64,000 nt of DNA from Rubrivivax sp. GTDB lineage: Bacteria; Pseudomonadota; Gammaproteobacteria; Burkholderiales; Burkholderiaceae_C. Made by a program: the position numbers and the translations under genes. The stretch is taken from assembly GCA_027491255.1 (NCBI GenBank), contig JAIXWM010000054.1:38566-102565 (forward strand), written 5' to 3'. Of the stretch, positions 28,784-37,578 are shown piece after piece. The notes under the pieces are model-generated. The model was not told the DNA's origin. It searched no databases and worked only from the letters and a program-made list of their open reading frames with translations. Each line of letters begins with the position of its first letter. Within the stretch, counting starts at the first letter, position 1.

Positions 28784-29089
28784 TCAGTGGGGATCGCGGT
28801 CGTTGAAGGTGTAGAAACCCAGCCCCGCCAGGGCCAGCGCCACGATGAACAGCAGTGCGCTGGCGCTGAAGACGGCCGCCACCGCGATGACGACGGCCGA
28901 AGCTCCGAGCAGGATGTATCCGCGCATGAACAGGCTCAGGTCCAGCCTGCGCAGAGCCCAGAAGCCCAGCCCGAGAAAGACTGCTCCGCCCAGCAGAAGC
29001 GGCAATTTGAAGCTGAACAGGGCGCCTGCCAGCAGTGCGGCACCGCCTGCCATCAGGAGATAGGGACCGGTCTTGGAATTCAGTTGCAT
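28784..29089 (-). CDS. Small hypothetical membrane protein
   Basis: I do not recognise a family. The 101-residue protein starts MQLNSKTGPYLLMAGGAALL and has about four hydrophobic segments, roughly 10-25, 27-45, 54-75 and 76-92, ending NDRDPH. GGAGGC lies just upstream of the ATG at 29089. It converges on uxaA and is separated by about 230 bases of unremarkable sequence from the dehydratase gene to its right. Confidence 0.65.
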   Translation of the reverse strand: MQLNSKTGPYLLMAGGAALLAGALFSFKLPLLLGGAVFLGLGFWALRRLDLSLFMRGYILLGASAVVIAVAAVFSASALLFIVALALAGLGFYTFNDRDPH

Positions 29090-29318
29090 AAAGCCTCCAC
29101 GAGCGATCGGGGTGTGCAGCCGGGCAGTGCCCGGCCCGCGGGGACCCTGGGGGACGCCGCAGTGTGCACCAGCGCAGCACAGCGTACCTCGGCATCTACC
29201 CGAACGCACGCCGGCCACAGATCACAAGAGATGGCTCGGCCTGTGGGGCCAGATTCGGCAATCGGGCGCGCAGGCTTGGACAAGCACGCCGCTTGCCGGG
29301 CACCAGGCGCCCGAGTTG

Positions 29319-30287
29319 TCAGTCGGCGAATGAGGAAGGATCGGTGTTCGCGCCGCAGACGATCAGCGCCAGGCGCTCGGCCGGTGCCGGGCGCACCACA
29401 CCCTCCCACAGCGCAGCCAGGGGCAGCGCCGCCGCGGGCTCGACAGCCAGACGCAGCTCGCGCCACATGCGCAGGCGGGCGCGCTCGATCGCATCGTCGT
29501 CCAGCAGGTGGGCCGAATGCACCAGGGCCTGCAGCTTCCAGGCGATGTCGCCGATGCGGCGCGCGCCCAGCGAGTCCGCCGCCACGCCCGACACCGCAAC
29601 GTCCACCGGGCGGCCCGCCACGCGCGCCGCGTGGAGCGTGGGCGCGTTGGCCGGCTCCAGCGCCTCGATGCGGCAGCGGCCGTCGAACCAGGCCGCGAGC
29701 CCCGCCACCAGGCCGCCGCCGCCGACACTGACCAGCACGCGGTCGGGCAGGCCCGCCTCGCTCTCGATCTCCACACCCAGGGTGCCGGCGCCAGCCACCA
29801 CCTCGGGCTGGTCGTAGGCATGCATCAGCAGCGCGCCGGTCTGCGCCTGCCGGCGCAGGCAGGCGGCCAATGCTTCAGGGTAGACGGCCCCCTCGACCGT
29901 AACCAGCGCGCCGAGACCGGCCAGCCGCGCGCGCTTGGCCGCCGTCGAGACCTCGGGCAGGAAGACCTCACAGCGCACACCCAGCGCGCGCGCCGCATGC
30001 GCGGCGGCGATGCCGGCGTTGCCGCCGGAGGCGATGACGACACCGGAAGCCGGAACCCGCGCGCTGCGCAGGCGATTGAACATGCCGCGCGCCTTGAAGC
30101 TGCCACTGGCCTGCAGGTGCTCGAGCTTCAGCCAGACCTCCGCCACATCGAGGCCCAAGGCGCTGCCCGGCAGGCGCCACAGCGGGGTGCGCCGCACATC
30201 GCCTGCAGTACGGTGTGCGGCCGCGAGCACGGCCTCGCGATCGACGGCCCCCTGGCTGGGGCCCACGGCTTCATCGGTCTTGTCCAT
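29319..30287 (-). CDS. Serine/threonine dehydratase-like PLP enzyme
   Basis: This fold-type II PLP enzyme of 322 residues has the Schiff-base lysine K65 in ASGSFKARGM, the cofactor-phosphate loop SVGGGGLVAG, and the SGGNAGIAAA substrate loop. There is no C-terminal ACT domain, so it is the short catabolic type. It may deaminate serine or threonine, or act on hydroxyaspartate-like substrates. Its start lies only 17 bases from the divergent argE start. Confidence 0.85.
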   Translation of the reverse strand: MDKTDEAVGPSQGAVDREAVLAAAHRTAGDVRRTPLWRLPGSALGLDVAEVWLKLEHLQASGSFKARGMFNRLRSARVPASGVVIASGGNAGIAAAHAARALGVRCEVFLPEVSTAAKRARLAGLGALVTVEGAVYPEALAACLRRQAQTGALLMHAYDQPEVVAGAGTLGVEIESEAGLPDRVLVSVGGGGLVAGLAAWFDGRCRIEALEPANAPTLHAARVAGRPVDVAVSGVAADSLGARRIGDIAWKLQALVHSAHLLDDDAIERARLRMWRELRLAVEPAAALPLAALWEGVVRPAPAERLALIVCGANTDPSSFAD

Positions 30288-30304
30288 CGGGCTATGCTAC
30301 TGCG

Positions 30305-31456
30305 ATGCAGCAGCTCTCATCCGACGCCCTCGCCTGGGCGCAGCGCCTTGTGCGCATCAACACCGTCAGCCACCAGTCCAACCTGGCGCTGATCGAATGC
30401 ATCGCCGACCACCTGCGCACGCTCGGCGTCGAGCCTCGCCTGACCTGGGACGACGAGCGCCGCAAGGCCAATCTGGTGGCCACGCTGGGCGCCGGCAAGC
30501 CCGCTGGCGTGGTCTTGTCCGGGCACACCGACACCGTGCCCTGGGACGGCCAGGACTGGACCATGGACCCGCTGTCCGGCGAGGTGCGCGACGGCCGCCT
30601 GTACGGCCGCGGCAGCGCCGACATGAAAGGCTGGATCGGCATCGTCGTGGCGCATTCGCGTGCCTTCCTGGAGGCCGATCTGCCGCACGCCATCCACTAC
30701 GCCTTCAGCTACGACGAGGAGGTCGGCGGCTTCGGCGCGCGGCGCCTGATCGCCGACATGCAGGGCGCCGGCTTCGCGCCCACGCACTGCATCGTCGGCG
30801 AGCCCACGACCATGGTGCCGGCGGTGGCGCACAAGGGTGTGCACCGCTGGCGCTGCTGCATCCGCGGCAAGGCCGCGCACTCGTCGCTCACCCCCACCTC
30901 GGTCAACGCCGTGGAGGCAGGCGCGCGCCTGGTGGCCCACATCGCCGACATGGCCGATCGCTGGCGCGACCAGGGGCCCTTCCACCCCGGATTCGACGTG
31001 CCCTACACGACGGCGGCCACCTGCGTGATGCACGGCGGCATTGCCGACAACGTGGTGCCCGAGGAGTGCCGCGTCCACTACGAGTTCCGCAACCTGCCGG
31101 GCACCGACGAGGAGGCCATGCAGCAGGCCGTGCGGGAGCGCGCGGCACAGTTGGCGGCGCCGATGCGGGCGGTGGAGCCCACGGCCGGCTTCAGCTTCGA
31201 GGCCTTCGCCTCGATGCCGGCATTCCAGGCGCCGGAAGGCGACCCGGCGGTGGCCCTGGCGCAGCGCCTGGCCGGCACGCCGCAGACCGCGCTCGTGGCC
31301 TTCGGCACCGAGGCGGGCCTGTTCCAGCGCGCCGGCATCCCCACCGTGATCTGCGGGCCGGGGTCGATCGCCCAGGCGCACCAGGCCGACGAGTACGTCA
31401 GCCTGGAGCAGCTTGCCGCGTGCGAGCGCTTCCTTCGCGGACTGATGGCCGCCTGA
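30305..31456 (+). CDS. argE: Acetylornithine deacetylase ArgE
   Basis: ArgE removes the acetyl group from N-acetylornithine. This M20 metallohydrolase of 383 residues has the zinc motif SGHTDTVPWDG, GRGSADMKG, the general base in SYDEEVGG and the GEPTTM motif, with FGTEAGLFQ near the C-terminal histidine region. It complements argD-argF elsewhere in the window, giving a linear (acetyl-cleaving) arginine route. The ATG at 30305 is used because the in-frame upstream sequence overlaps the divergent gene. Confidence 0.92.
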   Translation: MQQLSSDALAWAQRLVRINTVSHQSNLALIECIADHLRTLGVEPRLTWDDERRKANLVATLGAGKPAGVVLSGHTDTVPWDGQDWTMDPLSGEVRDGRLYGRGSADMKGWIGIVVAHSRAFLEADLPHAIHYAFSYDEEVGGFGARRLIADMQGAGFAPTHCIVGEPTTMVPAVAHKGVHRWRCCIRGKAAHSSLTPTSVNAVEAGARLVAHIADMADRWRDQGPFHPGFDVPYTTAATCVMHGGIADNVVPEECRVHYEFRNLPGTDEEAMQQAVRERAAQLAAPMRAVEPTAGFSFEAFASMPAFQAPEGDPAVALAQRLAGTPQTALVAFGTEAGLFQRAGIPTVICGPGSIAQAHQADEYVSLEQLAACERFLRGLMAA

Positions 31457-31523
31457 CACCTCGCGCGCCCCGCACGCGGCGGGCTGGCGCGCGTGCGATG
31501 GAGCGACGCCGGCCAGCGCCTGA

Positions 31524-31541
31524 GCCTGAGCCGGCTCAGGC
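31524..31541. repeat. 18-bp perfect palindrome between convergent argE and polA
   Basis: GCCTGAGCCGGCTCAGGC is a perfect inverted repeat. It is followed directly by two copies of CGCTCAGTG in tandem that run to the polA stop. It may act as a bidirectional terminator without a T-run or as a protein site. Confidence 0.5.
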
Positions 31542-31552
31542 GCTCAGTGCGC

Positions 31553-34342
31553 TCAGTGCGCCTCTTCCCAGTTCGCGCCCACGCCCACCTCGGCCAGCAG
31601 CGGAACGCTGAGCTCGGCCACACCGGCCATCAGGCGCGGCACCGTCTCGCGCACCCAGTCGATTTCGGCCTCGGGCACCTCGAACACCAGTTCGTCGTGC
31701 ACCTGCATGATCATCTTCGTCGCACAGGCCTCGCGGTCCAGCGCGTCCTGCACCGCGATCATCGCCAGCTTGATCAGGTCTGCCGCCGTGCCCTGCATCG
31801 GCGCGTTGATCGCCTGACGCTCGGCGCCGCCGCGCCGCGGGCCGCTGCCGCCGCGGATCTCCGGCAGCGCCAGGCGCCGGCCGAAGACGGTCTCGACGTA
31901 GCCGAGTTCGGCGGCGCGCGCCTTGGTCTCCTCCATGTAGCGGCGCACACCCGCAAAGCGCGCGAAGTAGCGCTCGATGTAGTCGCGCGCCGCCTTCTGC
32001 TCGATACCCAGGCTCTGCGCCAGCCCGAAGGCACCCATGCCGTAGATCAGTCCGAAGTTGATGGTCTTGGCGTAGCGGCGCTGCTCGCTCGTGACCTCCG
32101 CCGGCGGCACACCGAAGACCTCGCCCGCGGTGGCACGGTGGATGTCCTCGCCCTCGGCGAAGGCGCGCCGCATGCCGGAGTCGCCGCTGAGGTGGGCCAT
32201 GATGCGCAGTTCGATCTGCGAGTAGTCGGCACTGACGATGCGGTGGCCCGGCGGCGCGATGAAGGCCTCGCGCACGCGCCGGCCCTCGGGCGTGCGGATC
32301 GGGATGTTCTGCAGATTGGGCTCGTTGCTCGACAGCCGCCCGGTGACGGCCACCGCCTGCGCGTAGTTCGTGTGGACGCGCCCGGTGGCCGGGTTCACCA
32401 TCTGCGGCAGCTTGTCGGTGTAGGTGCCCTTGAGCTTGGCCAGGCTGCGGTGCTCGAGGATGCGCGCCGGCAGCGGGTAGTCGGCCGCCAGTTCCTGCAG
32501 CACTTCCTCGTCGGTGCTGGGCGCGCCGCTGGCCGTCTTCTTCTTCACCGGCAGCCCCAGGCGGCCGAAGAGGATCTCGCCGATCTGCTTGGGCGAGCCC
32601 ATGTTGAAGGGCTGGCCGGCGAGCTCGTGGGCCTGCTGCTCGATCGCCACCATGCGCTCGGCAAGCTCGCGGCTCTGGCGCGCCAGCAGTGCGGTGTCGA
32701 TCAGCACACCATGACGCTCGATGCGGCCGAGCACGCGGCTGGTGGGCATCTCGATGCGCTCGTACACCTCGCGCAGCCGCGGTTCGGCCTGCAACTGCGG
32801 CCACAGCGCCTGATGCACGTGCAACGCCATCTCGCTGTCCTCGCCCGAGTAGCGCGTCGCGCGCTCGACGTCGACCTGCGAGAACGGGATCTGGCTCGCG
32901 CCCTTGCCGCAGAGGTCCTCGTAGCTCAGGCCGTGGCGACCGAGGTGGCGCTCGGCCAGACTCTCCAGCCCGTGGGAGCGATGGGCCTCGAGCACGTAGC
33001 TCTCGAGCATGGTGTCGTGGCGCACACCCGCCAGCGCGATGCCGTGGTTGGCGAAGACATGCGTGTCGTACTTCGCGTGCTGGGCGAGCTTGGCCGCACC
33101 CGCGTCCTCGAGCCAGGGCCGCAAGCACTCCAGCACCCGCTCCAAGGGCAGCTGTGCCGGCGCACCAGGGCCGTCGTGCGCGACCGGAATGTAGGCGGCC
33201 CGCCCCGGCTCGACGGCCAGGCTGATGCCGACGATGCGGGCGCGCATCGGATCGAGCGAGTCCGTCTCGGTGTCGACCGCGGCCAGCGGCGCGGCGCGCA
33301 CGGCGGCCACCCAGTGCGCGAGGCGGTCCTCGCTCAGCACGGTCTCGTAGTCGTGCGCCAGCGCCACCGCCAGGGCGGGGGCCGCGGCCGTCTCGGCCTG
33401 CCCGCTGCCGGCATCAGCCGGCACCGCCCGTGGCGACGCCCCTGCTGCGGTCGCGACAGCGGGAACGCCCAGGGACTCCTCGAGTTCGCGCCGCCAGGTG
33501 CGGAATCCGTGGCGGACGAAGAAGTCCAGCAGGCCGGCTCGATCAGGCTCGCGCAGGGCGAGCGCCTCCAGCGCGGGCCAACCCGGCACGTGGGCGCCTA
33601 GATCGCAATCGGTCACGACGGTGACGAGCCGGCGCGCCTGGGGCAGCCAGTCCAGGGCACGGCGCAGGTTCTCCCCGGTGGCGCCCTTGATCGCCCCGGC
33701 GGCGGCCATCACGCCATCGAGCGAGCCGAAGTCGGCCAGCCACTTCACAGCCGTCTTCGGCCCGACCTTGTCGACACCGGGCACGTTGTCCACGGTGTCG
33801 CCGATCAACGACAGGTAGTCGATGATGCGCTGGGGCGGCACGCCGAACTTCGCCAGCACGCCAGCCTCGTCCAGGGTCTCGCCGCTCATGGTGTTGATCA
33901 GCGTCACCCGCGACGTGACCAGTTGCGCCAGGTCCTTGTCGCCGGTGGAGACGACGACGCGGTGGCCGCTGTCCGCAGCCACGCGCGCGAGCGTGCCGAT
34001 CGCGTCGTCGGCCTCGATGCCCGGGACCTCGAGCACCGGCCAGCCGAGCAGGCGCACCACCTCGTGGATGGGCTCGATCTGCTGCGCCAGGGGCTCGGGC
34101 ATCGGCGGGCGGTGCGCCTTGTACTCGGCGTACCAGGCGTTGCGGAAGGTGTCACCCTTGGCGTCGAAGACGCAGACGGCGTGTTCGGCCGGTACCTGCT
34201 CGCGCAGGCGGCGCATCATGTTGACCATGCCGTGAATCGCCCCGGTCGGGAAGCCGTCGGGCGAGCGCAGGTCGGGCATCGCGTGGTACGCGCGGTAGAG
34301 GTAGCTGGATCCATCGACCAGCAGCATCGTCGGTTCGGTCAT
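31553..34342 (-). CDS. polA: DNA polymerase I
   Basis: PolA has about 929 residues, matching the E. coli enzyme. The 5'-3' exonuclease domain (about 1-290) begins MLLVDGSSYLYRAYHA with GDKDLAQLV. The 3'-5' proofreading domain (about 320-510) keeps the acidic AVDTETDSLDPM motif. The polymerase domain has RRYAKTINFGLIYGMG, DYSQIELRIMAHLS and the catalytic MQVHDELVFEVPE. The ATG at 34342 is preferred over 34417 because the family begins there. It fills gaps in repair and Okazaki processing. Confidence 0.97.
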   Translation of the reverse strand: MTEPTMLLVDGSSYLYRAYHAMPDLRSPDGFPTGAIHGMVNMMRRLREQVPAEHAVCVFDAKGDTFRNAWYAEYKAHRPPMPEPLAQQIEPIHEVVRLLGWPVLEVPGIEADDAIGTLARVAADSGHRVVVSTGDKDLAQLVTSRVTLINTMSGETLDEAGVLAKFGVPPQRIIDYLSLIGDTVDNVPGVDKVGPKTAVKWLADFGSLDGVMAAAGAIKGATGENLRRALDWLPQARRLVTVVTDCDLGAHVPGWPALEALALREPDRAGLLDFFVRHGFRTWRRELEESLGVPAVATAAGASPRAVPADAGSGQAETAAAPALAVALAHDYETVLSEDRLAHWVAAVRAAPLAAVDTETDSLDPMRARIVGISLAVEPGRAAYIPVAHDGPGAPAQLPLERVLECLRPWLEDAGAAKLAQHAKYDTHVFANHGIALAGVRHDTMLESYVLEAHRSHGLESLAERHLGRHGLSYEDLCGKGASQIPFSQVDVERATRYSGEDSEMALHVHQALWPQLQAEPRLREVYERIEMPTSRVLGRIERHGVLIDTALLARQSRELAERMVAIEQQAHELAGQPFNMGSPKQIGEILFGRLGLPVKKKTASGAPSTDEEVLQELAADYPLPARILEHRSLAKLKGTYTDKLPQMVNPATGRVHTNYAQAVAVTGRLSSNEPNLQNIPIRTPEGRRVREAFIAPPGHRIVSADYSQIELRIMAHLSGDSGMRRAFAEGEDIHRATAGEVFGVPPAEVTSEQRRYAKTINFGLIYGMGAFGLAQSLGIEQKAARDYIERYFARFAGVRRYMEETKARAAELGYVETVFGRRLALPEIRGGSGPRRGGAERQAINAPMQGTAADLIKLAMIAVQDALDREACATKMIMQVHDELVFEVPEAEIDWVRETVPRLMAGVAELSVPLLAEVGVGANWEEAH

Positions 34343-34430
34343 CGTGTCCTCGGAGGGCTGGCAGTCAGCGCCTGTGGATCCGGCAGCCCGCAAGGCCGGC
34401 GTCGATTCGGGCATCATCCCGCCGAATCAA

Positions 34431-34436
34431 TAGAAT
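34431..34436 (+). promoter_or_regulatory. Candidate -10 element very close to the DUF2782 start
   Basis: TAGAAT ends only six bases before the ATG at 34443. If used, the transcript would start at or next to the start codon and be leaderless. A -35 is not obvious. Confidence 0.3.
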
Positions 34437-34442
34437 CCACCC

Positions 34443-34769
34443 ATGCCCGATGCTAACAACCTCGTCCCGCTGGTCGCGTCCGCGCGCTTCAGCGTCCGGG
34501 CCGCTGCCGGCCTGATGCTGGCTGCCGCCGTATTCGCGGTCTCGCCGGCCCGCGCCCAGACGACGGAGCCGGTGGTCGTGCGCACCGTGACGCAGGACGA
34601 TCAGGTCCGCATCGAGGAGACGCGCGTGCGCGGCGCGGTGCAGCGCATCGTGGTCGAGCAGAAGGTCGGCGGCAGCTACGAGATCACGCCGCCGTCGGCC
34701 ACGACCGACCCCTCCAGGAGCCCCACGCCACGCGGCGGAGAGCGCCGCTGGCGCCTGTTCAGCTTCTGA
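34443..34769 (+). CDS. DUF2782 domain exported protein
   Basis: This 108-residue protein has a signal peptide (hydrophobic core LMLAAAVFAV, cleavage after SPARA) and then QDDQVRIEETRVRGAVQRIVVEQ, the core of DUF2782. This small periplasmic family is found upstream of thrB in many betaproteobacteria. The function is unknown. The gene is 13 bases from thrB and so likely co-transcribed. Confidence 0.82.
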   Translation: MPDANNLVPLVASARFSVRAAAGLMLAAAVFAVSPARAQTTEPVVVRTVTQDDQVRIEETRVRGAVQRIVVEQKVGGSYEITPPSATTDPSRSPTPRGGERRWRLFSF

Positions 34770-34782
34770 GGCAGGTGCCGCG

Positions 34783-35751
34783 ATGGCGGTCTACACCGAG
34801 GTCGCATTCGACGACGCTGCGACGCTGCTGCGGTCCCTCGGGCTGGGCGATCTGAAGGACCTGCAGGGCATACGCTCGGGCATCGAGAACACGAACTACT
34901 ACGCGCTGACCACGCGCGGCCAGTGGGTGGTGACCCTGTTCGAGCGCCTGACACGCTCGCAACTGCCCTACTACCTGGAATTGATGCGCCACCTGGCCCA
35001 TCGCGGCATCCCGGTGCCCGCGCCGCAACCCGACGCCGCGGGCAGTCTGCTGCACACGCTGGCCGGCAAGCCGGCAGCCGTGGTCACCCGCCTGCCCGGC
35101 AGCCACCGCCTGGCGCCCGGGGCGGCCCACGCGCGTCAGGTCGGCGCCATGCTGGGCCAGATGCACGTGGCCGGCGCGGACTTCGCCGGCCAACAGCCGC
35201 ACCTGCGCGGGCTGGATTGGTGGACGCGTACCGTTCCCGAAGTGCTGCCGCACCTGCAGGCGCCGACCGCCCTTCTGCTGAGCAGGGAACTGGCCTTCCA
35301 GGGACAGGTCGCCGCCTCGCCCGATGCGGCGGCCCTGCCGCGCGGCCCCATCCACGCCGACCTCTTCCGCGACAACGCGATGTTCGACGAGACCGCCGGC
35401 GAGGACCGGCTGTGCGGCTTCTTCGACTTCTACTTCGCCGGCACCGACGCGCTGCTGTTCGACGTGGCCGTGTGCCTGAACGACTGGTGCATCGACCACG
35501 CCAGCGGCCGCCTGGTCGACGCCCTCGCCCACCCTTTCCTCGAGGCCTACCGGCAGGCGCGCCCCCTGGCGCCGGTGGAAGTGTCGCTGTTGCCGGCCAT
35601 GCTGCGCGCCGCCGCCTTCCGCTTCTGGCTGTCGCGCCTGTGGGATTGGCACCTGCCCCGCGCTGCCGCCATGCTGCAGCCCAAGGATCCCGCACACTTC
35701 GAGCGCGTGCTGCGCGATCGCATCGACCACCCCTGGCAGGTTCCGGCATAG
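34783..35751 (+). CDS. thrB: Homoserine kinase (ThrB2, APH-fold)
   Basis: This enzyme phosphorylates homoserine in threonine biosynthesis. The 322-residue protein is of the aminoglycoside-phosphotransferase fold rather than the GHMP fold. It has GIRSGIENTNYYALTTRGQWV, the catalytic loop PIHADLFRDNAMFD and the metal motif GFFDFYFAGTDALLFDVAV. The order DUF2782-thrB-BPSS1780-type protein is typical of Burkholderiales. Confidence 0.94.
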   Translation: MAVYTEVAFDDAATLLRSLGLGDLKDLQGIRSGIENTNYYALTTRGQWVVTLFERLTRSQLPYYLELMRHLAHRGIPVPAPQPDAAGSLLHTLAGKPAAVVTRLPGSHRLAPGAAHARQVGAMLGQMHVAGADFAGQQPHLRGLDWWTRTVPEVLPHLQAPTALLLSRELAFQGQVAASPDAAALPRGPIHADLFRDNAMFDETAGEDRLCGFFDFYFAGTDALLFDVAVCLNDWCIDHASGRLVDALAHPFLEAYRQARPLAPVEVSLLPAMLRAAAFRFWLSRLWDWHLPRAAAMLQPKDPAHFERVLRDRIDHPWQVPA

Positions 35752-35754
35752 GCG

Positions 35755-36561
35755 ATGGCACTGCTGCTCAAGACCGTTGCCCCGTCGCAGGGCGCCCGTT
35801 GGATGCGTGACGGATTCCGTCTGTTCGGACGCCACCCGCTGGCCTTCAGCCTGATGCTCGTGTCCTTCCTGTTCGCGGCCCTGCTGGTTTCGATGGTGCC
35901 GCTGCTGGGACCCCTGGTGATGCTGGCGGGGCTGCCGCTGATGTCGCTGGGCTTCATGGTCGCCGCCGAGTCGGCGCTGCGGGGTGGCCCGATCCACCCG
36001 GGGCAGTTCATCCAGCCGCTGCGGGGCTCGGCAGGCCGGCGGACGGCGCTGCTGGGCTTGTGCCTGGCCTACGGTGCGGCCTGCCTGGTGGCGATGCTGC
36101 TGAGCGACTGGATCGACGGCGGCCGCTTCGAGCGCCTGCAGCGCCTGTTTGCACAAGGCGGCTCGGGCGCCGAGATCGAAGGCCTGCTCGCCGACCCACG
36201 CCTGGCCTGGGGTGCTTTCGTGCGCTTCAGCACCATCGCCGTGTTGTCGGTTCCCTTCTGGCACGCGCCGGCGCTCGTGCACTGGGGTGGCCAAGGCTGG
36301 GGCCAGGCCCTGTTCTCGAGCACGCTGGCCGTCTGGCGCGCCAAGGGGGCCTTCGTCATCTACATCGTGTCATGGATGGTCATGGTCGCCTTGTTCGGCG
36401 CCGTCACCGCCACCCTGAGCGCGCTGCTCTCGGCGCGCGAAATCGCCGGGATCCTGCTGCTGCCCTCGGTGCTGATCTTCTCCACGGTGTTCTACGTCTC
36501 GCTGCTGTTCACCTTCCACGACAGCTTCGGCGGCAGCACGGCGGACGTGAACGCGCCCTGA
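35755..36561 (+). CDS. BPSS1780-family membrane protein
   Basis: This is an inner-membrane protein of 268 residues with about six hydrophobic segments. It opens with a conserved QGARWMRDGFRLFGRHP just before the first membrane span. The family is widespread in Burkholderiales with no known function. It starts three bases after the thrB stop, so the two are probably translated from one message. Confidence 0.82.
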   Translation: MALLLKTVAPSQGARWMRDGFRLFGRHPLAFSLMLVSFLFAALLVSMVPLLGPLVMLAGLPLMSLGFMVAAESALRGGPIHPGQFIQPLRGSAGRRTALLGLCLAYGAACLVAMLLSDWIDGGRFERLQRLFAQGGSGAEIEGLLADPRLAWGAFVRFSTIAVLSVPFWHAPALVHWGGQGWGQALFSSTLAVWRAKGAFVIYIVSWMVMVALFGAVTATLSALLSAREIAGILLLPSVLIFSTVFYVSLLFTFHDSFGGSTADVNAP

Positions 36562-36585
36562 GCAGGCCCAAGGCCCGGACATCGC

Positions 36586-37578
36586 TCAGGGCGCGAGCCT
36601 CACCATCCGGTCCGGCTGGAGAGTCCCTGCCTGCAGGTCGTCGAGCCGGGTGCCGATGCTCTCCGACAGACGCAGCAGGCGTTCGTCCGGGTGCGGGTGG
36701 GTCTTGAAGAGCAGGCCCACGGCGCTGTCCTTGGCGTTCACCGTCGCCAGGCCCTGGAGCACGGAGGGCAGGCCCCAGGGGTCGTAGCCGGCCCGGGTGG
36801 CGAGCACGACGCCCACGCGATCGGCCTCGAATTCGGCGTCCTTGTCGAGCCCGCGGGCCATGATCTCGGCACCGCTGCCGATGAGGCGCTGTGCGGTCGA
36901 GCCGGCCTCAGCCACGCGCTGGCGCAACAGGCGCGCGCCCAGGTCCACAGCCTGGCTTTTCTGCAGGACCTTGAGGTGGTGCCGTTCCTGCACGTGCGCG
37001 ATTTCATGCGCAAGCACACCCGCCAGTTCTGCCTCGTCGCGCAGCCGCGCGTACAGCCCGCGCGTGACGAAGATGTAGCCACCGGGGGCGGCAAAGGCGT
37101 TGATGTCCTTCGACTCGATGACGCCAAAGGTCCATTTCAGGTCCGGCCGGTCGCTGTGCAAGGCGATCCAGCGTCCGACGAGGTTGACATAGGCCTGGAG
37201 GCGGTCGTCACGGACCAAGGGCGCTACGCCGAGCAGGTTGCCTGCCGCCTGGCGACCAAGCCGCAGTTCGTCTTCCACCGGCACGCGGCCCACGGGTGGG
37301 ATGCGGATAGGCGCTTCCGCCGCTGCGTCGGGCGCCGGGGCGGCTGCCTGCGCGCCCGCAGGGGCCTGAGGCCCAACCGGCGCGGCTGGAGCCACGGGCT
37401 GGGAAGGTGCGGCTGGTGCCGCGGGCCGGGGACGCTGCAGCAGATCACGCAAGCGGTCGCGCAGGGGGTCGCGCAGGGGGTCGGACTGGGCGTGCGCTGC
37501 CAGCGCCAGGACCGCCAGCACACCGCAGAGCGCGAAACGGCACCGGCGTGCCCGACACGAGTGCGAGGGCGAGTTCAT
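36586..37578 (-). CDS. M48 family metalloprotease (exported)
   Basis: This 330-residue protein has a signal peptide (residues 1-30, ending AAHAQS), then an arginine/leucine repeat (RDPLRDPLRDRLRD), a long Pro/Ala linker (51-92) and the M48 domain. The zinc site is H191-E192-H195 in LAHEIAHVQERH, with E251 in EFEADRVG. Members such as LoiP or BepA act in periplasmic protein quality control. Its start overlaps the SH3 gene stop by ATGA, so it is the last gene of the CHASE2-SH3-M48 operon. Confidence 0.92.
   Translation of the reverse strand: MNSPSHSCRARRCRFALCGVLAVLALAAHAQSDPLRDPLRDRLRDLLQRPRPAAPAAPSQPVAPAAPVGPQAPAGAQAAAPAPDAAAEAPIRIPPVGRVPVEDELRLGRQAAGNLLGVAPLVRDDRLQAYVNLVGRWIALHSDRPDLKWTFGVIESKDINAFAAPGGYIFVTRGLYARLRDEAELAGVLAHEIAHVQERHHLKVLQKSQAVDLGARLLRQRVAEAGSTAQRLIGSGAEIMARGLDKDAEFEADRVGVVLATRAGYDPWGLPSVLQGLATVNAKDSAVGLLFKTHPHPDERLLRLSESIGTRLDDLQAGTLQPDRMVRLAP
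37457..37480. repeat. Two perfect 12-bp direct repeats inside the M48 protease gene
   Basis: TCGCGCAGGGGG occurs twice in tandem, and the flanking copies are partly degenerate. It encodes the RDPL repeat just after the signal peptide. Since 12 bases is four codons, copy-number change would stay in frame. Confidence 0.7.
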
